A DNA stretch of 64,000 nt from Rhizobium sp. RCAM05350 (GTDB lineage Bacteria; Pseudomonadota; Alphaproteobacteria; Rhizobiales; Rhizobiaceae). Where the stretch lies: assembly GCA_024426085.1 (NCBI GenBank), contig CP087974.1:1860001-1924000 (forward strand), given 5' to 3'. Positions 30,124-39,977 of the stretch are shown here, piece after piece; position 1 is the stretch's first letter; each line of letters begins with the position of its first letter. The notes under the pieces were generated by a model that was given only the letters and a program-made list of their open reading frames with translations, was not told the origin of the DNA and did not search any database. Position numbers and translations under genes: made by a program.

Positions 30124-31113
30124 TCAGAAGATCTTGGCGAACTCTTCAACGTTTTTGGCGTCGTAGACGAACGGGTCGGCCATCGCGCCTTCGTTGTTGT
30201 CGTCGAGCTTGACGGTGCCCATGCGGCCCATCTTCAGTTCGGCGCCCGGCTTTGCTTCCGCGCCGCCGATCAGGTCATAGGCGATCATGGTGGCGGAATA
30301 GCCGAGGTCGATCGGGTTCCAGATGGCGAAGGACTTGGACGAACCGGCCTTGACGTGGCCAGCCATTTCCGAGGGAAGGCCGAGACCGGTGACGTTGATC
30401 TGGCCGACCTTGCCGGCGTCTTCGACGGCCTGGGCTGCAGCGACGATGCCGACGGAGGTCGGTGCGATGATCGCCTTCAGGTTCGGGTAGGACTGGATCA
30501 GGCCCTGCGTTTCATGATAGGACTTGTCGGCAAGGTCGTCACCGTAGACGGTGGCAACGACGTTGATGCCCTTGTAGTTACCCTGAACCTTCTTCATTTC
30601 CTCGATCCAGGTGTTCTGGTTGGTCGAGGTTGCCGTTGCCGAGAGAACCACGACGTCGCCGCCATCAGGCAGCTGGTCGGCGGCGAGCTTGATGATCATG
30701 TTGCCGATCAGCGGGCTGGACGACGGGTTCAGGTGCATCGAGCGGCCATCCTTGGCAACGCCGGAATCCCAGGAAATGACCTTGATGCCGCGCTCCATGG
30801 CCTTCTTCAGGGCCGGAACCAGCGCGTCGGTGTCATTGGCGGAAACGGCGATGGCATCGACCTTCTGGGCGATCAGCGAGTTGATAACCTCGATCTGGCC
30901 TTCGGCCGTCGTCGTCGTCGGGCCGGTGTAGATCACCTCGACATCGCCGAGTTCCTTGGCGGCTTCCTGCGCGCCCTTGTTGGCGGCTTCGAAGAAGCCG
31001 ATGCCGAGCGCCTTGACGACGAGCGCGATCTTCTTGTTTTCCGCATGCGCGGCGTTTGCCATCAGTGCCAGCGACACCGCCGTCGTGACCATCAATGCCT
31101 TCAAAATCTTCAT
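30124..31113 (-). CDS. rhaS: rhamnose-binding periplasmic protein RhaS
   Basis: Intact 329-residue CUT2-type solute-binding protein. The signal peptide is MKILKALMVTTAVSLALMAN with cleavage expected after AHA. The periplasmic-binding fold starts KIALVVKALGIGFFEAANKG and includes VDAIAVSANDTDALVPALKK and the hinge-region VISWDSGVAKDGR. It is the first transporter gene after rhaR; the palindrome downstream could protect its message and raise its level over the membrane parts. Confidence 0.94.
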   Translation of the reverse strand: MKILKALMVTTAVSLALMANAAHAENKKIALVVKALGIGFFEAANKGAQEAAKELGDVEVIYTGPTTTTAEGQIEVINSLIAQKVDAIAVSANDTDALVPALKKAMERGIKVISWDSGVAKDGRSMHLNPSSSPLIGNMIIKLAADQLPDGGDVVVLSATATSTNQNTWIEEMKKVQGNYKGINVVATVYGDDLADKSYHETQGLIQSYPNLKAIIAPTSVGIVAAAQAVEDAGKVGQINVTGLGLPSEMAGHVKAGSSKSFAIWNPIDLGYSATMIAYDLIGGAEAKPGAELKMGRMGTVKLDDNNEGAMADPFVYDAKNVEEFAKIF

Positions 31114-31238
31114 GACGTTCTCCTCCCGTTAAAGCCGCATGCAGTCACAATGACCGCCTTCATCCGGCTTTGTGCTTTCAAATTCTGCCATCGACCGTGA
31201 CGTCTCAGGCGGTTCCCACTCCCCGCTTCCCGCCGGCT

Positions 31239-32049
31239 TCAGGCCGACGACGAAGCATTCTCCTCAACGATGCCCGACCGCGTATTGGCGATTATCAATC
31301 CGACGCCTGCATCTTCGAGCATCTGGACGTGACGGTCCTCGATGCCTGAATCCGTGATCACCGTGGTGATGCGCTTCAGCCCGCACAGAATGAGGCTGGA
31401 ACGCTTGTGAAATTTCGACGAGTCGATCAGCACGACCAGTTCGTCGGCTTGGTCGATCAGTTTCTGCTCGGCCTGAATGAGCAGAGGATCACCCTCCATC
31501 AAACCCAGCGGCCCAAGCCCCTGCGCGCCCATGAACATGCGGCGCATAGAAATTGCGCGTCACGTCATTGTCGAAGGGGCTGAGAATAATGTTCTGCTCG
31601 CGGTAGATGGTGCCGCCCGACAGCATCACCGTGTTCTTCGAATGCTTGAGCAGATGTTCGGCGATCGGAAAGGAGTTGGTGAAGACCTGCATCCGGCGAT
31701 TGGCCAGAAAGTGCACCATCTGGAAGGTCGTCGTGCCGCCATTGATGATGATCGGTTCGCCGTCCTGACAGAGCGCAACGGCCTCCTTGGCAATTGCCTG
31801 CTTCTGGCGGGCATGCAGGCCTTCATTGACGCTGAAGGGACGGCCGGCAAGGCCGACAAACTGTGGAGGATTGATTGCTTCCGCGCCGCCACGCACCCGG
31901 CGGAGCCGCTTCTGCACGTGCAGCGCCGCGATATCCCTGCGGATTGTCGCTTCGGAACTATCTGTCAGATCGACCAGTTCAGGCACGGTAATGACCGGCT
32001 TGTCCTGGACAGCTGACAGAATGATCCTGTGTCGCTCTTTCTCGTGCAT
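31239..32049 (-). CDS. rhaR: DeoR-family rhamnose repressor RhaR
   Basis: Negative regulator of the rha locus in R. leguminosarum. The N-terminal helix-turn-helix (MHEKERHRIILSAVQDKPVI, ELVDLTDSSEATIRRDI) is typical DeoR, followed by the sugar-phosphate-sensing domain (EPIIINGGTTTFQMVHFL, LIDSSKFHKRSSLILCGL). One error near 31545 splits it; repaired length is about 270 residues. It is divergent from rhaD, across 213 bp containing repeated motifs. Confidence 0.9.
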
Positions 32050-32096
32050 TAGGCTCCTCCAATAATGTCTATGCTTCCATCACGACCGCGCATTGT

Positions 32097-32163
32097 CAAT
32101 CACAAACAATCATATTTTTTCATTGTGCAGTGCAGTATGACTGTTTTTGATCGTTTCTGATTG
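32097..32163. promoter_or_regulatory. repeated RhaR operator candidates
   Basis: The motif GTTT-y-TGAT-y-G occurs twice head to tail, GTTTTTGATCG (32143-32153) and GTTTCTGATTG (32153-32163), a 10-bp period. A related copy GTTTGTGATTG is on the opposite strand (32097-32107). They lie between the divergent rhaR and rhaD genes. This arrangement suits a DeoR-type repressor, but binding is an inference. Confidence 0.5.
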
Positions 32164-32262
32164 ACATGCGGCGGATCTTTGTGTGATCTGATCGCAACGA
32201 ATGCGCTCTTTGCCCCGCAAAATCTACCGGGCCGGCGCAGAATTGACCGGGAGGAATGATCG

Positions 32263-34363
32263 ATGCTCGACAAGCAACAAGGCTCGCGCCTTGCCAATCT
32301 CTGGGACGACGCCAAGGCAGCCGCGATGAGCGAAGCTGAGCGGCTTCTCTACCGCTCAAACCTGCTCGGTTCCGACAAGCGCATCACCAATTACGGCGGT
32401 GGGAATACCTCCGCCAAGGTCATGGAAAAGACCCGCTCGGCGGCGGCACGGTCGAAGTGCTCTGGGTCAAGGGTTCCGGCGGCGATGTCGGCACGATCAA
32501 GATGGACGGCTTTTCGACACTCTATATGGAGAAGCTCGAAGCCCTGAAGGGCCTCTATCGCGGCCTCGAACATGAAGACGAAATGGTCGGCTACCTGCCG
32601 CATTGCACCTTCAACCTCAACCCGCGCGCCGCGTCGATCGATACCCCGCTGCACGCCTATGTGCCGAAGAAGCATGTCGATCACATGCATCCGGATGCGA
32701 TCATCGCGATTGCCGCGTCGAAAAACAGCCGCGAACTGACCCAACAGATTTTCGGCACCGATATCGGCTGGCTGCCCTGGAAGCGTCCCGGTTTTGAGCT
32801 TGGCCTATGGCTTTCGAAATTCTGCGCTGAAAACCCGAACGCACGCGGGCTGATCCTCGAGAGCCACGGCCTGTTTACCTGGGGCGACACCGCCAAGGAA
32901 GCCTACGAGACCACGATCGAGATCATCAACAAGGCGATTGCCTGGTTCGAGACGACCAACACGACCCCGGCCTTCGGTGGCGCGGTCAAGCCTGTGCTTC
33001 CGGCGGAACAGCGCCGCGCGGTTGCGCAGAAACTGATGCCGGTCATTCGCGGCATGATCAGCGCCGACGAGCGTAAGCTCGGCCATTTTGACGACAGCCA
33101 GCCCGTGCTCGATTTCGTCACCTCGAAGAACCTTGCGCCGCTGGCAGCGCTCGGCACCTCCTGCCCCGACCATTTCCTGCGTACCAAGATCTGCCCGCTG
33201 GTGATCGATTTCGATCCGGCCAATCCGGACATAGACAAGACGCTGGCTGGCCTTGAGGCCGCGATTGCCGAATACCGCGCCGGTTACGCCGCTTATTACG
33301 AGCGCTGCAAGCGCGACAACAGCCCGGCGATGCGCGACCCCAACGCGGTGGTCTATCTCATTCCCGGCGTCGGCATGATCACCTTTGCCAAGGACAAGGC
33401 AACGGCCCGCATTTCAGGCGAATTCTACGTAAACGCCATCAATGTCATGCGCGGCGCCTCCGGCGTCTCGACCTATGTCGGCCTGCCGGAACAGGAAGCC
33501 TTCGATATCGAATACTGGCTGCTTGAGGAAGCAAAGCTCCAGCGCATGCCGAAGCCGAAGATGCTCGCCGGCAAGATCGCGCTGGTCACCGGCGGCGCCG
33601 GCGGTATCGGCAAGGCGACGGCCAACCGCCTGATGCAGGGAAGGCGCCTGCGTCGTGCTCGCCGATATCGATGAGGCGGCACTTGCTTCGGCATTGAGCG
33701 AACTGAGTGGCCGCTATGGCAAGGATTTCGTCCGCGCCGTCAATATGAACGTCACGGACGAGACAGCCGTGCAGACGAGCTTTGCCGATGCGCTGCTCGA
33801 ATTCGGCGGTCTCGATATTCTGGTTTCCAATGCCGGTCTCGCCTCCTCCGCGCCGATCGAAGACACGACGCTGGCGCTGTGGAACAAGAACATGGATATT
33901 CTCGCGACCGGATATTTCCTGGTGTCACGCGAAGCCTTCCGCATCTTCCGCAATCAGAAGGCCGGCGGCAACGTCGTCTTCGTCGCCTCCAAGAACGGCC
34001 TTGCCGCTTCACCGGGCGCATCCGCCTATTGCACCGCCAAGGCCGCCGAAATCCACCTTGCCCGGTGCTTGGCGCTCGAAGGGGGCATCCGCCCGGATCC
34101 GTGTCAATGTCGTCAATCCGGATGCCGTTTTGCGCGGCTCAAAAATCTGGAGCGGCGAGTGGAAGGAACAGCGTGCCGCTGTCTACAAGACGGATATGGA
34201 AGGGCTGGAAGCGATGTATCGCGAACGCTCGATGCTGAAGCTCAGCGTCTTCCCGGAAGACATTGCCGAGGCGATCTACTTCCTCGCCTCCGACATGTCG
34301 GCCAAATCGACCGGCAACATCATCAATGTCGACGCGGGCAACGCCCAGTCGTTCACGCGCTGA
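32263..34363 (+). CDS. rhaD: bifunctional rhamnulose-1-phosphate aldolase / alcohol dehydrogenase RhaD
   Basis: Fusion enzyme of about 700 residues. The N-terminal class II aldolase region has the metal-ligand motif HVDHMHPDAI and SHGLFTWGDTAKEAYE; the C-terminal short-chain dehydrogenase (from about residue 435) has LVTGGAGGIGKATANRL and the catalytic Tyr-x3-Lys in SAYCTAKAAEI. It cleaves rhamnulose-1-phosphate to dihydroxyacetone phosphate and lactaldehyde, and the dehydrogenase part is thought to oxidise the lactaldehyde. Three errors (near 32429, 33640 and 34085) split it. It is the first gene of the rightward unit with rhaI. Confidence 0.92.
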
Positions 34364-34376
34364 TCCGGAGAGCGAC

Positions 34377-35670
34377 ATGACACTGATGATCAACAAGGAC
34401 GTCATCGACGCCGACAATGCCGCCCGCATTGCCGATCTGAAGGCGGATTACGACTATCTCGGCACGCAACTGGCGCGCCGGGGCATCGATATCGGCGCCA
34501 CCAAAGCGAAAGTATCGACTTACGGAGTTGCCGTCCCGTCCTGGGGCGTCGGCACCGGCGGCACCCGGTTCGCCCGCTTCCCCGGCGCAGGCGAACCGCG
34601 CAACATCTTCGACAAGATCGAGGATTGCTCGGTCATCCAGCAGCTGACCAGGGCGACGCCAACCGTCTCGCTGCACATCCCGTGGGACAAGGTCGATGAC
34701 CTCACGGAACTCAAAGAGAAGGGCAACGCGCTTGGCCTCGGCTTCGACGCGATGAACTCCAATACCTTCTCGGACGCACCCGACCAGGCGCATTCCTACA
34801 AGTTCGGCTCGCTTTCCCATGCGAACGCAGCAACGCGCCAGCAGGCGGTCGATCACAATCTCGAATGTATCGCTATCGGCAAGGCGCTCGGTTCCAAAGC
34901 GCTGACCGTCTGGATCGGCGACGGCTCCAATTTTCCCGGCCAGAGCAATTTCACCAAAAGCTTCGAGCGTTACCTCGAGGCGATGAAGGCGATCTACAAG
35001 GGCCTGCCGGATGACTGGAAGATCTTCTCCGAGCACAAGATGTTCGAACCAGCCTTCTATTCGACCGTTGTGCAGGACTGGGGCACCAACTATCTGATCG
35101 CCCAGGAGCTCGGCCCCAAGGCCCATTGCCTGGTCGATCTCGGTCACCATGCGCCGAACGTCAATATCGAGATGATCGTCGCCCGCCTGATCCAGTTCAA
35201 AAAGCTTGGCGGTTTCCATTTCAACGATCTCGAAATATGGCGACGACGATCTGGATACGGGCTCGATCGACCCTTACCGCCTTTTCCTCGTCTTCAACGA
35301 ACTGGTGGATGCGGAAACACGGCAAGCAGACGGTTTTGCGCCGATGCACATGCTCGACCAGAGCCACAACGTCACCGACCCGATCGAAAGCCTGATGAAC
35401 TCCGCGACCGAAGTCAGCCGCGCCTATGCGCAGGCGCTGCTGGTCGATCGCAAGGCGCTTGAAGGCTATCAGGATGGCAACGACGCTCTGATGGCGACCG
35501 AAACACTGAAGGCCGCGTTCCGGACCCATGTCGAGCCGATCCTGGCCATGGCGCGCTTCGAGGCCGGCGGTGCCATCGCACCGGTCGCGGCCTATCGCGC
35601 CAGCGGTTACTGCGCGAAGGTTGCGGGCGAACGGCCTGCGTCAAAGAGCGGTGGTGGCGGCATCGTCTGA
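34377..35670 (+). CDS. rhaI: L-rhamnose isomerase RhaI
   Basis: TIM-barrel sugar isomerase that converts L-rhamnose to L-rhamnulose. The start ATG 34377 (MTLMINKDVIDADNAARIAD) lies 13 bp beyond rhaD. Metal-site residues lie in FSEHKMFEPAFY, VDLGHHAPNVNIE and FHFNDSKYGDDDLDTGS. One inserted C near 35233 breaks the frame before KYGDDD; repair gives about 430 residues. A strong terminator follows. Confidence 0.92.
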
Positions 35671-35688
35671 GGACTATCGATTGTTCAG

Positions 35689-35715
35689 AAAGGCCCGGCA
35701 CCCCGGGCCTTTTTC
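35689..35715 (+). terminator. Rho-independent terminator after rhaI
   Basis: AAAGGCCCGG-cacc-CCGGGCCTTTTT forms a stable stem followed by T residues, 18 bp after the rhaI stop. Confidence 0.85.
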
Positions 35716-35880
35716 TGTTTCAGGGCAGGCTTTTCATGCTTTTTACGCTGAGATGCTCCCTTCGTTGCTCGCTTGCAGCTTTTCACGGCAAAAAAGCGCT
35801 TGGAATCACATTTCCCCTCTAACGCAAAACACTTTTCGCTCTATCTTGCTTGTTGCGGATACAACGGAAAGGAACCATCC

Positions 35881-36135
35881 ATGGGTATCGAGAGCATTGT
35901 TGTCTTTCTTATTGTCGGCGCCATTGCTGGCTGGCTGGCAGGCTTGATCGTTTCAGGTTTCGGCTTCGGCCTGATCGGGAATATGGTCATTGGTATTATC
36001 GGCGCGTTCATCGCCGGCGTATTGTTTCCCTATCTTGGCGTCAGCATCGGCAGCGGCATTATCGCCGCCATTATTCATTCGACGATCGGCGCCGTTATCC
36101 TTCTCGTGCTGATCCGCATCATCAAGCAAGCTTGA
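35881..36135 (+). CDS. GlsB/YeaQ/YmgE-family stress membrane protein
   Basis: An intact 84-residue hydrophobic protein with three predicted membrane spans (IVVFLIVGAIAGWLAGLIV, LIGNMVIGIIGAFIAGVLF, GSGIIAAIIHSTIGAVILLV). The Gly-rich repeats are the hallmark of the transglycosylase-associated/GlsB family, linked to envelope stress. GGAAAGGAACC upstream is a good ribosome-binding site. 35716-35880 has no gene. Confidence 0.88.
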   Translation: MGIESIVVFLIVGAIAGWLAGLIVSGFGFGLIGNMVIGIIGAFIAGVLFPYLGVSIGSGIIAAIIHSTIGAVILLVLIRIIKQA

Positions 36136-36205
36136 TGCTTTTTACATGGTGCCGGTTTGCCACCGTGCAGACCGGCACATCTACAATCTGCTTTCTGGAG
36201 ACATC

Positions 36206-36394
36206 ATGTCAGACCTCTACGATCCCCGGATCGAACAAGCGATTCAATCCTTCATTACCGATCATCCCGGAATGCACACGCGCGACCAGGCGATTGCTGC
36301 GATCCTGATCAACTGGTTCACCAACCACGGCTACTTGCCGCACGATCAAGAAGGCACGCGCCCGGAAAATCTTGACGCGTCGAACGACGACTGA
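36206..36394 (+). CDS. small hypothetical protein (62 aa)
   Basis: Reads MSDLYDPRIEQAIQSFITDH and is mostly helical with an acidic C-terminus (PENLDASNDD). CTGGAGAC upstream is a fair ribosome-binding site. No domain recognised; the context (after a stress membrane protein) is not informative. Confidence 0.55.
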   Translation: MSDLYDPRIEQAIQSFITDHPGMHTRDQAIAAILINWFTNHGYLPHDQEGTRPENLDASNDD

Positions 36395-36465
36395 AAAGAT
36401 CGCCAGAATTGCCGGCCGTCAGGCCAAACAGGCGTGATGCCGATCAGAAAAGTCATGTGCACCCG

Positions 36466-36926
36466 ATGAGCCTTTCTTCCGTCAAGACCTTCTTTGCCGA
36501 ATACGCCCCTGATATCGCCGTCATCGAACTCCCGCAAAGTACCGCCACTGTGGCGCTTGCGGCAGAGGGACACGGCGTCGAACCGGCTCAGATCGCCAAG
36601 ACGCTTGCCCTGCGTGTCGCCGACGAGGTGATCCTGCTCGTCACACGCGGCGATGCCCGCCTGGACAACAAGAAATACAAGGCCCGGTTTTCGACCAAGG
36701 CCCGCATGCTCGGGTTCGACGAAGTCGAGGAGGAAACCGGCCATCCGTCGGCGGCGTCTGCCCATTCGGCCTTGCCAGACCGCACAAGGTCTATTGCGAC
36801 ATCTCGCTCAAGGCTTTCGATGAGGTCGTTCCCGCGGCCGGCGCGCCGCATGCGGCAGTGCGGATCAACCCCAACAGGATGGCCGATCTCGCTTCAGCGG
36901 AGTGGATCGACGTCTGCGAGATTTAG
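36466..36926 (+). CDS. YbaK/ProX-type aminoacyl-tRNA deacylase
   Basis: Free-standing editing domain that hydrolyses mischarged tRNA. Features are ATVALAAEGHGVEPAQIAKT, the substrate-site Lys in RLDNKKYKARF, and the later segment VGGVCPFGLARPHKVYCDIS. A missing G near 36752 (ccgtcggc for ccggtcggc) shifts the frame; repaired length is about 153 residues. Substrate class (Pro, Cys or other) cannot be set from sequence alone. Confidence 0.82.
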
Positions 36927-37051
36927 GCAAGCTGCCTTCGAATGAACACAAATGTTTCCTTGAAGTTAACGCTTGGAATCGGCATTCCATCGCCCCGATG
37001 TCGCTGTTTGCCGGTCCCGTTTTCCGGCGAGACGAAGGAGTTGAGTGCACA

Positions 37052-37440
37052 ATGAACAGGCTTGTTTGCCCGCTCTTGCTGACAGTTGCCATTGCGGCGC
37101 CTGCGGCAGCCATGGACCAGTCGCTGATCAGGCAATTGAAAAGCTCGATCCGCAGACCCGCCTGGAACAGCGATGCGACACGGAAGCTATGTGGAAGATC
37201 AGTGCAGACCAGACATCGTTCAAGCCCGACAAAGTGATTGCCTATACGTTCGCCGACCCGATCGTCGATGCGGACAATATACGGGCGCCGGGCGCGGTGT
37301 TCCGCAGCAAGGGCGAATGGTACAAGCTGAAATTCAAATGCAGCACCGGACCGGACCATATCGAGGTTCTGTCGTTCAACTACAAGATCGGCGATCTAAT
37401 CCCGCGTGATGAGTGGGACGCGCACTATCTTTATCCTTGA
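37052..37440 (+). CDS. DUF930-family secreted protein
   Basis: A signal peptide (MNRLVCPLLLTVAIAAPAAA) precedes a mature domain with LDPQTRLEQRCDTEAMWKIS and VDADNIRAPGAVFRSKGEWY, matching DUF930 proteins of rhizobia. Two Cys (one in EQRC, one in KFKC) may form a disulfide. One error near 37127 separates the signal peptide from the mature part. Function unknown. Confidence 0.7.
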
Positions 37441-37467
37441 ACCGGCGGCGCCGGTTTGTCGCTGCTT

Positions 37468-37563
37468 CTATAGAACGATAAACAGGACCATGGCGGAGCC
37501 GAGCAAAAGCGCCGCCATAATATTCAAGAGCGTCTTCATGATGTGGTCCGTCATGCCGAGCAT
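37468..37563 (-). CDS. possible 31-aa single-span membrane peptide
   Basis: Minus-strand ATG 37563 gives MLGMTDHIMKTLLNIMAALL followed by a hydrophobic tail ending in VLFIVL and TAG. It could instead start at an internal ATG (MKTLLNIMAALL). Such short membrane peptides are common in rhizobia, but there is no clear ribosome-binding site and no conservation data, so this is tentative. It is convergent with the DUF930 gene. Confidence 0.35.
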   Translation of the reverse strand: MLGMTDHIMKTLLNIMAALLLGSAMVLFIVL

Positions 37564-38017
37564 CCTTTGCTCCGCAGGGAGACGCGAGACCACGATGGCT
37601 CCCGGCCTGCAGTGTATTCGCCCGCGCGGCAACCCCTGTTGCCGATTGCGCCAAATCTCCTATCGCACAATGGATCAAAAGGGATTTTGACCCACCGGAA
37701 TAGAAATTCCTCTTAAATTTGTGCCATAAACGTTAAAATATTGTCACATCCGTCCTGATCAGAATCGTGATTTATTAACCATGAACCCGTAGCTGGTGCG
37801 ATCGAAACCGATCGCCCTGAGACTGCCACCACAAGCGTCAGCGGCATTCATTCCGAATGCAAAGCTCATGCAGGATCGCAATATTCTAAAGAGAATGCAG
37901 CTCAGTCGCTTATAGGGATCAGCGCGGAAATTGTTTCAACGCGCAAACTCGGCGCTCATCGCGCAACTGCTCCCTGCAACAAGTGCGACGACAGGAATTC
38001 TGTACCTGACGGCACAA
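37564..38017. other. gene-free interval
   Basis: About 450 bp, with an AT-richer part near 37690-37790. I see no convincing gene, hairpin or promoter; it includes the 3' flank of gstI. Confidence 0.5.
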
Positions 38018-38209
38018 TCAGGTCTTCGGCTTCTGTTCCTCGTGGACGGCCTCGTCGTGGTACCAGCTGCCATAATCGACAGTCAGAACCTGTTTCGGTC
38101 GAAAATCTGCGACCGTGGCCGACTGTTCGAAGCGACGACCACCCAACTTCCGCCCACCGGCGGGGAATTCATAGATCTTGGCCGTATCGGCCGGAACCAT
38201 TATTGCCAT
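38018..38209 (-). CDS. gstI: glutamine synthetase translational inhibitor GstI (DUF2735)
   Basis: A 63-residue protein, the same length as R. leguminosarum GstI, in the same divergent position relative to glnII. It contains AKIYEFPAGGRKLGGRRFEQ and YGSWYHDEAVHEEQ, typical of DUF2735. In R. leguminosarum GstI blocks translation of the glnII mRNA when nitrogen is plentiful, acting on its 5' untranslated region. Distance to glnII here is about 500 bp. The frame is intact. Confidence 0.88.
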   Translation of the reverse strand: MAIMVPADTAKIYEFPAGGRKLGGRRFEQSATVADFRPKQVLTVDYGSWYHDEAVHEEQKPKT

Positions 38210-38284
38210 AGTGCCTTTTCCTGTTCTCGCAGACCTTTGGCGGGGCCGCTTGCGGCGACTATAGCAGACTTGCGTGGGATTTGT

Positions 38285-38337
38285 GCGGATTGATTAAAAA
38301 AAATCAATCCGCCTAAAAAATAGGCTATTTTTTAGGC
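38285..38337. promoter_or_regulatory. two overlapping hairpins between gstI and glnII
   Basis: Hairpin 1 pairs CGGATTGATT with AATCAATCCG (38286-38311). Hairpin 2 is a perfect 12-bp stem GCCTAAAAAATA / TATTTTTTAGGC (38311-38337) with a GGC loop. They share bases at 38311-38312, so both cannot be fully formed together. They could act in the gstI leader or as transcription barriers between the two divergent genes. Confidence 0.6.
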
Positions 38338-38610
38338 GATCCATTTTTCATGGGATTTTTGAGATAAATTTTGTGCGTGTGCACTCAAGTCAAATTGTCG
38401 CAAGTTCTGCGTAATTTTTGGACAAAACCTGCCATCTCCGCCCAAAACCGACGGTGAAAGGTCGGCAAGAGATCGAAATGAGCGCCTAAAAGATCAATTT
38501 TGCCAGTGACTTCAACTTTTCCCTTGAATCACGGATTGATAATCCGCCGCCGCCCCTCTCATCCAGCTTTCTGGACAAAATCGACATGAGAAGCAGCCTC
38601 CAGATCAAAC

Positions 38611-38626
38611 TGGCACGCACCGTGCA
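38611..38626 (+). promoter_or_regulatory. sigma-54 promoter of glnII
   Basis: TGGCACGCACCGTGCA has GG and GC exactly 10 bp apart and fits the RpoN consensus. It lies about 80 bp upstream of the glnII start, giving a leader of roughly 70 nt, the target region for GstI. NtrC sites were not clearly identified. Confidence 0.8.
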
Positions 38627-38707
38627 TATAGGACGTCAGCCGTTGGCGGCGCAGCATGACTGAAACGATCCGGGTGCTGTGCATCATCAACCCATGAGAG
38701 GTTAGAA

Positions 38708-39749
38708 ATGACGAAATTTAAGCTCGAGTATATCTGGCTCGACGGATATACCCCGGTCCCCGAACCTTCGCGGTAAGACACAGGTCAAGGAATTTGACGC
38801 ATTTCCGGCGCTCGAGCAGCTGCCGCTCTGGGGGTTCGACGGCTCCTCGACGATGCAGGCTGAAGGCCGCAGCTCGGACTGCGTGCTAAAGCCGGTTGCG
38901 ATCTACCCGGATCCGGCCCGCACCAACGGCGCACTCGTCATGTGCGAAGTGATGATGCCGGATGGCGTCACTCCTCATGCATCCAACAGCCGCGCCACCA
39001 TCCTCGACGACGAAGGCACATGGTTCGGCTTCGAGCAGGAATATTTCTTCTACAAGAACGGCCGCCCGCTCGGCTTCCCGGAAACCGGCTACCCGGCTCC
39101 GCAGGGTCCGTATTACACCGGCGTCGGCTATTCGAGCGTCGGCGATATCGCCCGCACGATCGTCGAAGAGCATCTCGACCTCTGCCTCGCCGCCGGCATC
39201 AACCATGAAGGCATCAATGCCGAAGTGGCCAAGGGCCAGTGGGAATTCCAGATTTTCGGCAAGGGCTCGAAGCGCGCCGCCGACGAAATCTGGATGGCCC
39301 GCTACCTGCTGCAGCGCCTGACGGAAAAATACGGTATCGACATCGAATTCCATTGCAAGCCGCTCGGCGACACCGACTGGAATGGTTCGGGCATGCATGC
39401 CAACTTCTCGACCAAGTACATGCGCGAAGTCGGCGGCAAGGAATATTTCGAGGCGCTGATGGCAGCATTCGAAAAGAACCTGCTGGACCACATCGCCGTC
39501 TACGGCCCGGACAACGACAAGCGCCTGACCGGCAAGCACGAAACGGCACCGTGGAACAAGTTCTCCTACGGCGTTGCTGACCGTGGCGCATCGATCCGCG
39601 TTCCGCATTCCTTCGTCAATAATGGCTACAAGGGCTATCTGGAAGACCGCCGCCCGAACTCGCAGGGCTGCCCCTACCAGATTGCTTCCCAAATTCTGAA
39701 GACGATTGCCGAAGTTCCGGCCGCCGGCAGCGTTTCGGCTGCTGCATAA
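38708..39749 (+). CDS. glnII: glutamine synthetase type II GlnII
   Basis: Eukaryotic-like octameric glutamine synthetase that assimilates ammonium; rhizobia use it under nitrogen limitation. Key segments are LWGFDGSSTMQAEGRSSDC, the metal and substrate site FGFEQEYFFY, NFSTKYMREVGG and RGASIRVPHSFVN. One inserted C near 38768 (gtcc-c-cgaacc) breaks the frame after 19 codons; repair gives NLRGKTQVKEFDAFPALEQL. Repaired length is about 347 residues, normal for GSII. Expected control is NtrC and RpoN at the promoter and GstI at the leader. Confidence 0.94.
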
Positions 39750-39776
39750 GCTCTGGCAAATCTTTCGACACGAGTA

Positions 39777-39812
39777 ATCATGGCGTCGCCCCACCCGGGC
39801 CGGCGCCATGAT
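39777..39812 (+). terminator. hairpin terminator after glnII
   Basis: ATCATGGCG / CGCCATGAT forms a 9-bp perfect stem 28 bp after the stop. The T run is short (TTGTAT), with a T7 run (39828 onward) downstream. Confidence 0.65.
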
Positions 39813-39977
39813 TGTATCTGGCGGCCGTTTTTTTGAAGGCGCCCCCACCTGCCGCACCCCACCTGCGATGGTGCCGTTTATCTCGGGCACAATAGGCAAA
39901 TTCCCGCACTGGTATTCGCGTCCCGCCGTGCCTAAGTGTACGGTTCAGAGCGCCGAAGGCCATGACGGGGTGTATTC

